Shown piece after piece: positions 53,985 through 62,379 of a stretch of DNA of 64,000 nucleotides (position 1 is its first letter; each line of letters opens with the position of its first letter). The notes below the pieces were generated by a model that was not told where the DNA came from, made no database searches, and worked only from the letters and a program-made list of their open reading frames with translations. The position numbers and the translations under genes were made by a program. Origin of the DNA: Pleurocapsa sp. PCC 7319. Its GTDB lineage: Bacteria > Cyanobacteriota > Cyanobacteriia > Cyanobacteriales > Xenococcaceae. Location of the stretch: contig NZ_KB235922.1 of the NCBI RefSeq assembly GCF_000332195.1, forward strand, positions 1,884,211 to 1,948,210. The letters run 5' to 3'.

Positions 53985-55217
53985 ATGTTTGAGAGGTCTG
54001 GGGTAACAGGTATTTTTAGTCTGACTATTTTCGGTATCTTAGTAAGCTTGAGTGGTTGTAGTCTTAAAACTAATGGCAACCTGACTCATGCTCAAGAAAA
54101 AGCAAGAATAGTAGCATCTCACAACATCATCTGCGATTTAATGACAACTCTAGCCCAAGATACTGTAGATTTAACTTGCTTAATTGATGCCAGCCAAGAT
54201 CCCCATACCTTCCGTCCTACCCCTTCTCAGCGCAAGGCACTGGATGAAGCACAACTAATTCTCTATGGTGGGTATCAGTTAGAACCAAAACTAATTCAGT
54301 TAATCGAAGCCACAGAAACTCCTGCATCCAAAATAGCCATCTACGAACAGGCAGTCACTGAACCTATTTTGGCAGAACACGACCATCCAGAACATTCAGA
54401 GGGAGAACATTCAGAGGGAGAACATTTAGAGGGAGAACATTCAGAGGGAGAACATTCAGAGGGAGAACATTCAGAGGGAGAACATTCAGAGGGAGAACAT
54501 TCAGAGGGAGAACATTCAGAGGGAGAACATTCAGAGGGAGAACATTCAGAGGGAGAACATTTAGAGGGAGAACATTCAGAGGGAGAACATTCAGAGGGAG
54601 AACATTCAGAACATTCTGCTGAAGTAACTCCAGAAGCTCAGCCCTCCAGAGGTGACAAACGAGAATTAGAACCAGATCCCCATGTTTGGCATAACATAGA
54701 AAATACAGTTGCCATGGTGGAACTAATTCAATCAATACTATTACAAGTAAATCCTTTTGAAGCAGAGTCTTATCTTCAAAGGAGTACAGCATTTACTGAC
54801 CAACTTTGGCAGCTTGATGCTTGGATTGACGAACAAATTGCCACCATTCCTGAAGGACAAAGAATTTTAGTGACTGCCCATAACTCTCTAAATTATTATG
54901 TCCAAGCTTACTATTTAAATGACTATCTTACTTTGCAAGGTATAAGTTCTGAAGCCTCCCCCACTGCCTCTGAAGTAACTGAATTAGTCACAGAAATCAG
55001 AGAAATAGGTGTACCCACAATTTTTGTCGAATCAACTGCTAGCGATCGCATTATGAAGAATGTAGCTCGCGGTGCCAATATAAAATTATCAGAAAAAAAA
55101 CTGTATGTTGATGGGCTAGGTGAAACTGATAGCTATATCGATATGATGGTTAGCAATACCTGTACGATCGTTGATGGCTTAGGTGGAGAATGTACGCCCT
55201 TTTCTAACTCGAAGTAA
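53985..55217 (+). CDS. znuA: Zinc-type ABC transporter binding lipoprotein (ZnuA) with expanded His/Glu repeat
   Basis: A 410-residue solute-binding lipoprotein. The signal ends in the lipobox LSGC (Cys25). Metal-site segments are CLIDASQDPHTFRPTPSQ, DPHVWHNIENTVAMV, VTAHNSLNYY and FVESTASD. Family members usually have a His-rich loop between the first two; here it is a 15-bp tandem repeat (54390-54599) giving 14 copies of EHSEG, two with Leu, then EHSEHS. This makes the protein about 100 residues longer than usual. It should capture Zn2+ and deliver it to ZnuBC. Confidence 0.92.
   Translation: MFERSGVTGIFSLTIFGILVSLSGCSLKTNGNLTHAQEKARIVASHNIICDLMTTLAQDTVDLTCLIDASQDPHTFRPTPSQRKALDEAQLILYGGYQLEPKLIQLIEATETPASKIAIYEQAVTEPILAEHDHPEHSEGEHSEGEHLEGEHSEGEHSEGEHSEGEHSEGEHSEGEHSEGEHSEGEHSEGEHLEGEHSEGEHSEGEHSEHSAEVTPEAQPSRGDKRELEPDPHVWHNIENTVAMVELIQSILLQVNPFEAESYLQRSTAFTDQLWQLDAWIDEQIATIPEGQRILVTAHNSLNYYVQAYYLNDYLTLQGISSEASPTASEVTELVTEIREIGVPTIFVESTASDRIMKNVARGANIKLSEKKLYVDGLGETDSYIDMMVSNTCTIVDGLGGECTPFSNSK
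54390..54599 (+). repeat. 15-bp coding tandem repeat, 14 units
   Basis: The unit GAACATTCAGAGGGA encodes EHSEG. Units 3 and 12 have TTA for TCA (Leu). All other units are identical at the DNA level, so the array is young or homogenised and copy number probably varies. Confidence 0.95.
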
Positions 55218-55250
55218 GTTAACCAACATTGAATTAACCTATAACCTATA

Positions 55251-55392
55251 ACTCCAAACTCCGAACTCTGAATTCCGAACTCCGAACTCCGAACTCCGAA
55301 TTCCGAACTCCGAACTCCGAATTCCGAACTCCGAATTCCAAACTCCGAACTCCGAATTCCGAACTCCGAACTCCGAATTCCAAACTCCGAAC
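55251..55392. repeat. Heptanucleotide tandem repeat (ACTCCGA/ATTCCGA)
   Basis: About 20 contiguous 7-bp units (ACTCCGA, ATTCCGA, ACTCCAA). This is a long STRR array of the type found between cyanobacterial genes. It lies 34 bases after znuA. No spacer structure, so it is not a CRISPR. Confidence 0.92.
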
Positions 55393-55470
55393 TTTTTTAT
55401 CATCCATCATTTCAAAATTGGCAGACTACTAGTGCATCCCAAAAATCGAGGCTAAAATCGATTTAGTTAC

Positions 55471-56283
55471 TTGAGGCTAGCTATGGGCAAGTTTGTGGAA
55501 GGGAGAAATCGTCGTGAACAATTATCAATTGAGTTGTTAAATTCAATTCAACTGCTTAATGTTACCGAAATCGAAGTTCTCCAAGAGGTGATTTTTACCA
55601 TCGATATCAAATATGCCCAAAAAAAGGCAAATCTTGAACCAGCATTGGTCTGTGCCTTATTATTAAATCATCAGCAGGTTCCGAGCCTTTATGCCACCAC
55701 TTCACGGGGATATAACAAACAAAAGGCAGAATACCGTAAGCACTATCAAAGTAATATTCAAGAAAATTTACTGCCCAGGGCGATCGAGCAAGTACTACAA
55801 CTCAATATTCCTCGTACCTTAGTCCAAGATGAGGTAATTGCTGAGAATGCTTCGATGAGAAAAATACTGGCTCAATCCTGGCGAGAAATTGAGGGTAAGG
55901 GACGACCCAAGGGAGAAAAAAGCGATATTTTTGACGTATTAGCCAATCTTAGTTTGACTAATCTTGTCGAACAGGAAGTAATTAAAGATTCCTATAGTCA
56001 TATCAAGAATGACTATGACTCCAATAGCGATCGCATTAATCTTTCCGATGTCTGCGCTTTAGTTTTAAATAACGAATATGTACCGGCACTCTATGCCACT
56101 AATGCTAAAGAATATAATCAACTCAAGCAAACTTACATAACTCAACATCAGACTAAAGTACGCCAAATTATTCGTGGCACGGTTAAGCAGGTAAATCTAG
56201 AAGGCTCTGAGCATTCTTTTAGTCAGAACAACATGGCTAAAAACGCTGCTAATTTTCGCAATATTAATTCTTGGGACAGTTAA
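55471..56283 (+). CDS. Tandem ComFB-like domain protein
   Basis: A 270-residue protein with two related blocks of about 95 residues. Block 1: KKANLEPALVCALLLNHQQV, PSLYATTSRGYNKQ, then a basic helix. Block 2: INLSDVCALVLNNEYVPALY, ATNAKEYNQLKQTY and a helix ending RGTVKQV. The ALxLN-x(n)-PxLYAT core is the pattern of ComFB (late competence) proteins, which bind cyclic dinucleotides in cyanobacteria. Cys residues are few. Start could be MGKFVEGRNRREQ at codon 5. Domain assignment is from pattern; signalling role is inferred. Confidence 0.55.
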   Translation: MRLAMGKFVEGRNRREQLSIELLNSIQLLNVTEIEVLQEVIFTIDIKYAQKKANLEPALVCALLLNHQQVPSLYATTSRGYNKQKAEYRKHYQSNIQENLLPRAIEQVLQLNIPRTLVQDEVIAENASMRKILAQSWREIEGKGRPKGEKSDIFDVLANLSLTNLVEQEVIKDSYSHIKNDYDSNSDRINLSDVCALVLNNEYVPALYATNAKEYNQLKQTYITQHQTKVRQIIRGTVKQVNLEGSEHSFSQNNMAKNAANFRNINSWDS

Positions 56284-56302
56284 TTCAGATGAGCTGATTT
56301 GT

Positions 56303-57214
56303 TTAATGTAAAGAGTTTTCTTCAATCTGGTTCCAAACCAACTTTGCTGCTCCCAACATTCCGGCTGTATTACCTAATTCAGCAGTTAGCAATTGTAGAC
56401 CTGGTCGGGAAGTGGATAATACCCGTTTTTCAATTTCCTTCAGGGTAGCAGGTAAAAAAAACTTGGAACTAGCACTAATGCCACCACCGACTATTACAGC
56501 TTCAGGGGTCAGGACATAAATTAGACTGGTTAACCCTGCCCCCAATAACTTGCCGTAACTCTGCCAAAATTCTAAAGCCGCTGGATCTCCTGCTTGGGCT
56601 AACTTGCCCATTTCTGCTGGTTCATTACCCGTAAGACGACGAATTGAACCAATGGAAGTATGTTGTTCTAATGAACCCTGATTACCACTACGACAGGGAA
56701 GGCCATTAGGATTGAGCGTAATTAAACCTAGTTCTCCTGCTGCCCCACAATGACCGGTAAACAATTTACCATCAAGAAAAATCGCTCCTCCAACCCCAGT
56801 CCCTAAAGTTAACAAGATAAAATTACGAAACCTTCTCCCTGCCCCTAGCCAAGCTTCGCCGATTGCAGCACAGTTAGCATCATTTTCCAGTATAGTCGGC
56901 AGACCAGTTTGAGCTTCTAACCAATCGGCAACAGGCACATCATCCCATCCTGGTAAGTTAATGGATTTTTTGGCAATGCGTCTAGAAGTATCTGTTGGTC
57001 CTGGGACACCAAAACCGATCGCACCGCAGGTATGGTCATGATTAAGCTGCTTTACTCCCTGGGCGATCGCATCTATGACTGGTTGAGGATTCGCCGGTTG
57101 AGGAGTGGCTAAAGAAACTGTTTCTAAACATGAGCCATTTTTGAGAAACCGTCCCATTTTGATGGCGGTTCCCCCCAAATCAATTCCAATGACTTGATCG
57201 AGATTATGTTCCAC
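56303..57214 (-). CDS. ROK-family sugar kinase (glucokinase-like)
   Basis: A 303-residue cytosolic kinase. Phosphate motifs are GIDLGGTAIKMG at the N-terminus and LTLGTGVGGAIFLDG; the catalytic Asp is in TILENDANCAAIGEAWLG. The zinc motif of ROK repressors is reduced: PCRSGNQGSLEQ has only one of the three usual Cys, as in other cyanobacterial glucokinases. No helix-turn-helix is present, so this is an enzyme rather than a repressor. It overlaps the deformylase gene by 11 bases and is translationally coupled to it. Confidence 0.9.
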   Translation of the reverse strand: MEHNLDQVIGIDLGGTAIKMGRFLKNGSCLETVSLATPQPANPQPVIDAIAQGVKQLNHDHTCGAIGFGVPGPTDTSRRIAKKSINLPGWDDVPVADWLEAQTGLPTILENDANCAAIGEAWLGAGRRFRNFILLTLGTGVGGAIFLDGKLFTGHCGAAGELGLITLNPNGLPCRSGNQGSLEQHTSIGSIRRLTGNEPAEMGKLAQAGDPAALEFWQSYGKLLGAGLTSLIYVLTPEAVIVGGGISASSKFFLPATLKEIEKRVLSTSRPGLQLLTAELGNTAGMLGAAKLVWNQIEENSLH

Positions 57215-57743
57215 TATTAATAATTTGGCGATATTCTGCTTCTGTGTATAAATCTGCTTTATTTTTGATCTGATCTATAAATAAGATGCCATTAAGATGA
57301 TCTAATTCATGTTGAAAAATACGGGCAATAAAATCAGTCAATACTTTCTGTTTAACTTCTCCTGATTGAGTAGTGTATTCTACTTCAATTTGGCGATATC
57401 TGGGTACTAAACCTCGAATTCCAGGCACACTCAAACATCCTTCCCAGTCTTTAACTATTGCTTCGCCATGACTTAAAATTTTGGGGTTAATCATCGCCGT
57501 GGGTTTCATGGTTGGTGCCTGGGGATAGCGATCGCTAGGATGGGACGCTACAATAAAAAGCCGATAGGATTGAGAGATTTGGGGAGCAGCAATTCCTACT
57601 CCCTGATTGGCGATCGCTGTAGTAATTAAGGAATCAATTAACTCCGAGATATTTCTGTCTATAATATTCTTTACGGGTTGAGCTTTGCTTCTTAGGATCG
57701 AACTTCCTATTTGAGCAATTGTGGGCTGTTTTTTCATGTTCAC
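57204..57743 (-). CDS. def: Peptide deformylase
   Basis: A 179-residue metalloenzyme that removes formyl groups from new proteins. All three motifs are present: GVGIAAPQIS, EGCLSVPGI (Cys ligand) and QHELDHLNG (two His ligands and the catalytic Glu). Length is typical. The start chosen is ATG at 57743, or codon 3 (MKKQPTIAQIGSSILRS). It is divergent from dnaA and leads into the ROK kinase gene. Confidence 0.95.
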   Translation of the reverse strand: MNMKKQPTIAQIGSSILRSKAQPVKNIIDRNISELIDSLITTAIANQGVGIAAPQISQSYRLFIVASHPSDRYPQAPTMKPTAMINPKILSHGEAIVKDWEGCLSVPGIRGLVPRYRQIEVEYTTQSGEVKQKVLTDFIARIFQHELDHLNGILFIDQIKNKADLYTEAEYRQIINSGT

Positions 57744-57838
57744 TGGCTAGAAAATGCAGCGTGTAACTTACTTTCTCGATCGTAATACAATTCAACTGAT
57801 AAGATCTTCTAATCACCAATCATCGGTAAGTAACTAGA

Positions 57839-59212
57839 GTGGCAATTTCTTCGGAACAGTTATGGGAACAAGTATTAGATCGCCTCAAAGAACAACTAAG
57901 TCGCCCTACTTATGAGACTTGGATACAACATGCCACTGTTGAGAATTTGACTTCAGATCATTTGACTATTCTGTTGCCGAATGCCTTTGTAATGAATCAC
58001 CTGCAAAAGTACTACGTAAATATTATCAGTGATTTGGTGAGGGACATTACTGGTAAATCTCTGGAAATTCGTCTTAAATCCCTACAGGGAGAGAAGCCTG
58101 CTTTTTTTTCCGCACCAGCTATTTCTTTACCCGACGAACATCAATACTCAACTGCTACTAAAAACCAGCTCAAACCGACTAAATTAAACCCTAAATATAC
58201 TTTTTATAGTTTTGTCGTTGGTCCCACCAATCGTATGGTCCATGCTGCCTCTCTTGCTGTTGCCGAGTCTCCTGGGAGAGATTTTAACCCTTTATTTCTC
58301 TGTGGCGGCGTAGGATTGGGGAAAACTCATTTAATGCAGGCTATTGGACATTATCATTTGGCAATTAATGCCGATGCTAGGGTTTTTTATGTTTCTACAG
58401 AACAATTTACTAACGATTTAATTGCCGCAATTCGTAATGATAGTATTCAAACTTTTCGTGAACACTACCGTTCCGCCGATATTTTATTGGTAGACGACAT
58501 TCAATTTATTGAGGGCAAAGAATATACTCAAGAAGAGTTTTTCCACACCTTTAACACTCTTCATGAGGCAGGAAAGCAAGTCGTCTTAGCAAGCGATCGC
58601 CCCCCCAATCAAATTCCGAAGTTACAAGAACGTCTGAGTTCTCGTTTTTCAATGGGGTTGATAGCGGATGTTCAAGTACCAGACTTAGAAACTCGGATGG
58701 CAATCCTCCAAAAAAAAGCCGAATATGAAAATGTTCGTCTTCCCAGAGAAGCAGTTGAATACATTGCTAGCCAGTATACTTCCAACATTAGAGAGTTAGA
58801 AGGAGCATTAATTAGAGCACTCGCCTATATCTCTCTTTCTGGCTTATCAATGACAGTTGAAAATATTGCGGCAGTTCTAAATCCCAAGGTAGAACAAATT
58901 ACCGCTTCCCCCGAAACCATAATTGATGTGGCTGTAGAAATTTTAAAAGTCTCTGCCGAAGACTTAATTAGCAGTTCTCGTCGCCGAGAAATTAGCAATG
59001 CCAGACAGATTGCTATGTATTTGATGCGACAACATACCGACCTGAGTTTACCTCGTATCGGTGAAAAATTTGGTGGCAAAGACCATACAACAGTCATGTA
59101 TAGTTGTGAGAAAATCGCCAAACGGCTCAGAAAAGATCGTCAACTTAATCAAACTATTTCTTTGTTGAGCGATCGCATTAATTTTGTGAGTCGACAAAAA
59201 TCTCAAACCTAG
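57839..59212 (+). CDS. dnaA: Chromosomal replication initiator DnaA
   Basis: A 457-residue AAA+ initiator. Domain I spans 1-85 (LWEQVLDRLKEQLSRPTYET), domain III has Walker A FLCGGVGLGKTHLMQAIGHY, Walker B ILLVDDIQFIEGKE and the arginine region LSSRFSMGLIADVQ. Domain IV has RQIAMYLMRQHTDLSLPRIG and GGKDHTTVMYSCEKI, which binds DnaA boxes. The start is GTG at 57839. Three perfect DnaA boxes immediately follow the gene, and dnaN follows them. Confidence 0.98.
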   Translation: MAISSEQLWEQVLDRLKEQLSRPTYETWIQHATVENLTSDHLTILLPNAFVMNHLQKYYVNIISDLVRDITGKSLEIRLKSLQGEKPAFFSAPAISLPDEHQYSTATKNQLKPTKLNPKYTFYSFVVGPTNRMVHAASLAVAESPGRDFNPLFLCGGVGLGKTHLMQAIGHYHLAINADARVFYVSTEQFTNDLIAAIRNDSIQTFREHYRSADILLVDDIQFIEGKEYTQEEFFHTFNTLHEAGKQVVLASDRPPNQIPKLQERLSSRFSMGLIADVQVPDLETRMAILQKKAEYENVRLPREAVEYIASQYTSNIRELEGALIRALAYISLSGLSMTVENIAAVLNPKVEQITASPETIIDVAVEILKVSAEDLISSSRRREISNARQIAMYLMRQHTDLSLPRIGEKFGGKDHTTVMYSCEKIAKRLRKDRQLNQTISLLSDRINFVSRQKSQT

Positions 59213-59404
59213 CTTTTTCCACAGGTTAACGAGAAAAATTGTAAGTTTTCCACAAGTTTTCCACAGATATTAGTTAGTTCGTAGTTCGTAGTTCGTAGTT
59301 CGTAGTTTAACCAGCCTAATTTAAAGCTGATAGCTAAAAGCGAACAGCTAATAGCTTTTAACAGTACAATTATTGGGAAAATTATCTGTTGATCTGATTC
59401 AGAG
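59213..59404. other. Candidate chromosomal origin (oriC): DnaA boxes between dnaA and dnaN
   Basis: Three exact TTTTCCACA boxes lie on the plus strand at 59215-59223, 59246-59254 and 59257-59265. They are followed by a GTAGTTC heptamer tract (about 59275-59308) and AT-rich DNA. The dnaA-box-dnaN layout is a classic bacterial origin. Cyanobacteria differ in origin use, so this is a candidate. Confidence 0.55.
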
Positions 59405-60577
59405 ATGAAAATTGTTTGCAGTCAAAACGAGCTTAAAAATAACCTTTCTCTTGTTAGTCGTGCTGTTCCCTCTCGTCCCGAACCACCGGTATTGGGAAAC
59501 GTTTTGATTGAAGCAACAGAAACCACTCAGAAAGTTAGTTTAACTGCTTTTGATGGTAGTTTAGGTATCAAAACTAGCATGAACGTTGAAGTTACCGAAG
59601 GTGGTAGTATTACTTTACCTGCCAAACTATTTAACGAAATTGTAACTCGTCTACCAGAGAGTGATATTACTTTGGATGTCCCTGAGGATGAATCAGACAG
59701 TTTTATCGCTACCATTAGTTCCTTATCTGGCGAATTTAAGTTAACAGGTATCGACCCAGCAGAATTCCCCGAATTACCTAAAATTGAAGCAGAACAAACT
59801 TTAGAATTACCAATTTCTGCTTTAAACGAAGGGTTAGGAGGCTGTCTATTTGCAGCTTCAGCAGAATTATCGAAACAGATTCTCACAGGAGTTCATCTCA
59901 AAGCCCAAAGTCTGGGGAAAGATAATTTAGGAGATATTTTAGAGTTTGCGGCTACTGATAGTCACCGCCTAGCAGTTGTAGCAGCAGACCTTAATCCCGA
60001 ATCTACAGACTCAAAAATTCACTTGCCCAATTTCGCAGTAACTATACCTGCCAAGGCCTTACGGGAATTAGAAAGAATTGTCAGTGATGCTCAGCCAACG
60101 GATCTAGTCAAGGTAAATTTTGATGAATTAGTAATGACATTTACCCTGGGCGATCGCCTGTTAACTAGTGCCAAAATACCAGGAGATTATCCTGCCTATG
60201 GACAATTAATTCCTCAAAATTTTACCCGTGAGATGATCGTAGATCGCAAAAGACTTTTAGCTAGTCTGGAATTAGTAGCAGTATTGGCGCAAAAAAATAA
60301 TTTGGTTAAGTTTAGTCTCGATAATGATAAAGGAGAATTAATCATCTCAGCGGATGCTCAAGATGTAGGCAATGCCAAACAATCTTTACCTGCAGAAATC
60401 ATGGGAGAGGATATCGAAATTGCCTTTAATATTAAATATCTGATGGATGGACTGAAGGCACTTTCGGCAACAGAAATTAAAATGCAGCTCAATGAATGGA
60501 ATCAACCAGTTATATTTACTCCTCTTGCTGGATTAAATATGACCTATTTAGTGATGCCTGTCCAAATCAGAAACTAA
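59405..60577 (+). CDS. dnaN: DNA polymerase III beta sliding clamp
   Basis: A 390-residue sliding clamp with three homologous domains of about 120 residues. MKIVCSQNELKNNLSLVSRA, VLGNVLIEA and FDGSLGIKTSMNVEV open domain 1; FAATDSHRLAVV is the usual domain 2 signature; the C-terminus ends GLNMTYLVMPVQIRN, which forms part of the partner-binding cleft. Some 192 bases separate it from dnaA. Single copy here; it clamps the replicative polymerase on DNA. Confidence 0.98.
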   Translation: MKIVCSQNELKNNLSLVSRAVPSRPEPPVLGNVLIEATETTQKVSLTAFDGSLGIKTSMNVEVTEGGSITLPAKLFNEIVTRLPESDITLDVPEDESDSFIATISSLSGEFKLTGIDPAEFPELPKIEAEQTLELPISALNEGLGGCLFAASAELSKQILTGVHLKAQSLGKDNLGDILEFAATDSHRLAVVAADLNPESTDSKIHLPNFAVTIPAKALRELERIVSDAQPTDLVKVNFDELVMTFTLGDRLLTSAKIPGDYPAYGQLIPQNFTREMIVDRKRLLASLELVAVLAQKNNLVKFSLDNDKGELIISADAQDVGNAKQSLPAEIMGEDIEIAFNIKYLMDGLKALSATEIKMQLNEWNQPVIFTPLAGLNMTYLVMPVQIRN

Positions 60578-60798
60578 GTAAAATATATACTACAAAGAAT
60601 ATCGGCTAAAGGTATTCGGTAGTAATTGGTTTAGCTATTAAGTATAAGACCTAAAAGTCATAGTTACTAATTATTTAGTACATTCAGAGATTGTCATACT
60701 GACTAATTGCGCATAATCTAAATAATCTAGTATGTAATTATCTTATTTTTGAGTATCGCTTTGTAAACTAAATTTTATTCTTATTGTTGCTGGTTATG

Positions 60799-62184
60799 TC
60801 TTACGAATCAGAATTAAATTATCAATCTGGCAAGCTGATTAACCCAGCAAAATTATCCTTATTGCTGTCGGTCGCTTTACATTTGCTGGTGCTTAAATTT
60901 GGTTTACCAACTTTAAATTTTAATAATGATTCGGGACAAAGAGAAGTTTCCGTAATTGAATTGAGTCCCGAGCAGCAGTCGCGTTTACCCGACTTATATC
61001 CCCAAATAGAAAATCCTAATGTACCTAATATTAGCGATCTGCCGCCAGTTGATAATAGCCAGCCAGCCTCACCATTTGCCATACCCCGTTCATTAATTCC
61101 AGGCTTAGGAGATCCATCTAATTTACCTCCCGTTGCTATTCCACCTCCGCCAAACTTTAATCTTCCTCCTTTACCGCCGGTAACTGATATTACTTTGCCT
61201 CCGATTGGTGATTTATCACAATTACCTCAACCGCCTGAAATTAATCCTCTGGATTTCAAAGTCGATCCATCTGAGTTCCCACCCCCAGATACTAATAAAC
61301 CAACCTCAGAAACCGCAAAACCTCAGCAACCCAAAAAAAACACACAAACAGCGGGTAAACCTGAACAAAAGCCAGGTAAAAAACCTCAAACAAAACCTCA
61401 AGTTAAGCCTAAGCCAGAGGAAATTGCTGCTAAAAAAGCTGCCGATTCAGCCAAGGGACTCAGTAACCTTAGCCAAAGTCTTAAAAAAACGCAAGCTGGT
61501 ACTACTGACGAAGATGCAAGGAAAAATTACATTGCATGGCTAACTAAAGTCCAAGAGATAGAACCCAAGAGAATCGAAGTTCAAGGCACTTATCCACGAG
61601 ATGCTTGTATTAGAAGACTTGAAGGTACTAGCGTCTACGGAGTTGTAGTTGATGCTGAAGGTCAAGTTGTTGCCTTAGATTTGATTAAGGGCGCAAAATA
61701 TCCAATTTTTAACGAGCAAGCTAGTCAAGAAATTAGTCAGAGTGTTTTAGATAATGATACTGGAAAGCCCAAACCTTATCAGGTATTAGTTAACTATGAA
61801 TATGATGCGGAAATATGTCCTTCTTTAACTCTTCCCTCTATCAGAAGAGAGCAAAAAAATCAGACAACCGAATCAGAGCAGAAACCTCAACCGACACCGG
61901 CACCGCAACCTAAACCCAAACCCGAACCCAAACCTGAGCCCCCGCCAGAATCGGAACCCAAGCCCGAACCCAAGCCCGAACCCAAGCCTGAGCCCCCACC
62001 GGAACCAGCTGCTGCTCCAGCACCTACACCACAACCGGCACCACAACCGGCACCGCAACCCAGTCCCGAACCTGAACCATTGCCATCATTACGGGATCGG
62101 TTACAAAATATTCCACTTCCCGATCGCAAGCCCTCAGAATTGAAAGATATTCCTTTGCCTGATAAGCCAAATTTCAAAAAATAA
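60799..62184 (+). CDS. TonB-like proline-rich energy transducer
   Basis: Start ATG 60799 (MSYESELNYQSGKLINPAKL); a TTG at 60784 is open in frame. One membrane helix (about 22-40: LSLLLSVALHLLVLKFGL) anchors it. A Pro-rich spacer spans about 80-200, and a TonB_C-like domain (YPRDACIRRLEGTSVYGVVV; GQVVALDLIKGAKYPIFNEQ) spans about 260-345. Unusually, a second Pro/Glu/Lys repeat tail (KPEPKPEPP-type) of about 110 residues follows. It should couple inner-membrane proton force to outer-membrane import if ExbB/D partners exist elsewhere. Confidence 0.75.
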   Translation, partial: SYESELNYQSGKLINPAKLSLLLSVALHLLVLKFGLPTLNFNNDSGQREVSVIELSPEQQSRLPDLYPQIENPNVPNISDLPPVDNSQPASPFAIPRSLIPGLGDPSNLPPVAIPPPPNFNLPPLPPVTDITLPPIGDLSQLPQPPEINPLDFKVDPSEFPPPDTNKPTSETAKPQQPKKNTQTAGKPEQKPGKKPQTKPQVKPKPEEIAAKKAADSAKGLSNLSQSLKKTQAGTTDEDARKNYIAWLTKVQEIEPKRIEVQGTYPRDACIRRLEGTSVYGVVVDAEGQVVALDLIKGAKYPIFNEQASQEISQSVLDNDTGKPKPYQVLVNYEYDAEICPSLTLPSIRREQKNQTTESEQKPQPTPAPQPKPKPEPKPEPPPESEPKPEPKPEPKPEPPPEPAAAPAPTPQPAPQPAPQPSPEPEPLPSLRDRLQNIPLPDRKPSELKDIPLPDKPNFKK

Positions 62185-62301
62185 CATATCCCAGAAGTAA
62201 TATGGGTTAATTAAAAATAGAATAATACGCTTAATAGCTTTTAGCTTTTAGCTAATGAGGTTCATTCCTGTAAATAAGGTAAGTATCACACGCTTCTGAA
62301 A

Positions 62302-62328
62302 AACTCATTACTCATTACCCATTACTTG
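62302..62328. repeat. Short tandem repeat of ACTCATT heptamers
   Basis: Three to four degenerate 7-bp units (ACTCATT, ACTCATT, ACCCATT, ACTTGCT), same type as at 14826 and 31202. Confidence 0.6.
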
Positions 62329-62379
62329 CTCCTAAAGATACTAGCGCGCAACCTCAGCCTTTAATTTTGGACAAGCCGA

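Noticed and set aside
54364-54792. Minus-strand frame with a NVLPL repeat, 142 residues
   Set aside because: It is the antisense of the znuA repeat; a 15-bp unit gives a repeating peptide in every frame.
55251-55392. Possible CRISPR array
   Set aside because: Units are contiguous 7-mers with no spacers and no cas genes nearby.
61873-62177. Minus-strand Gly-, Cys- and Arg-rich frames
   Set aside because: Antisense of the proline-rich TonB tail.
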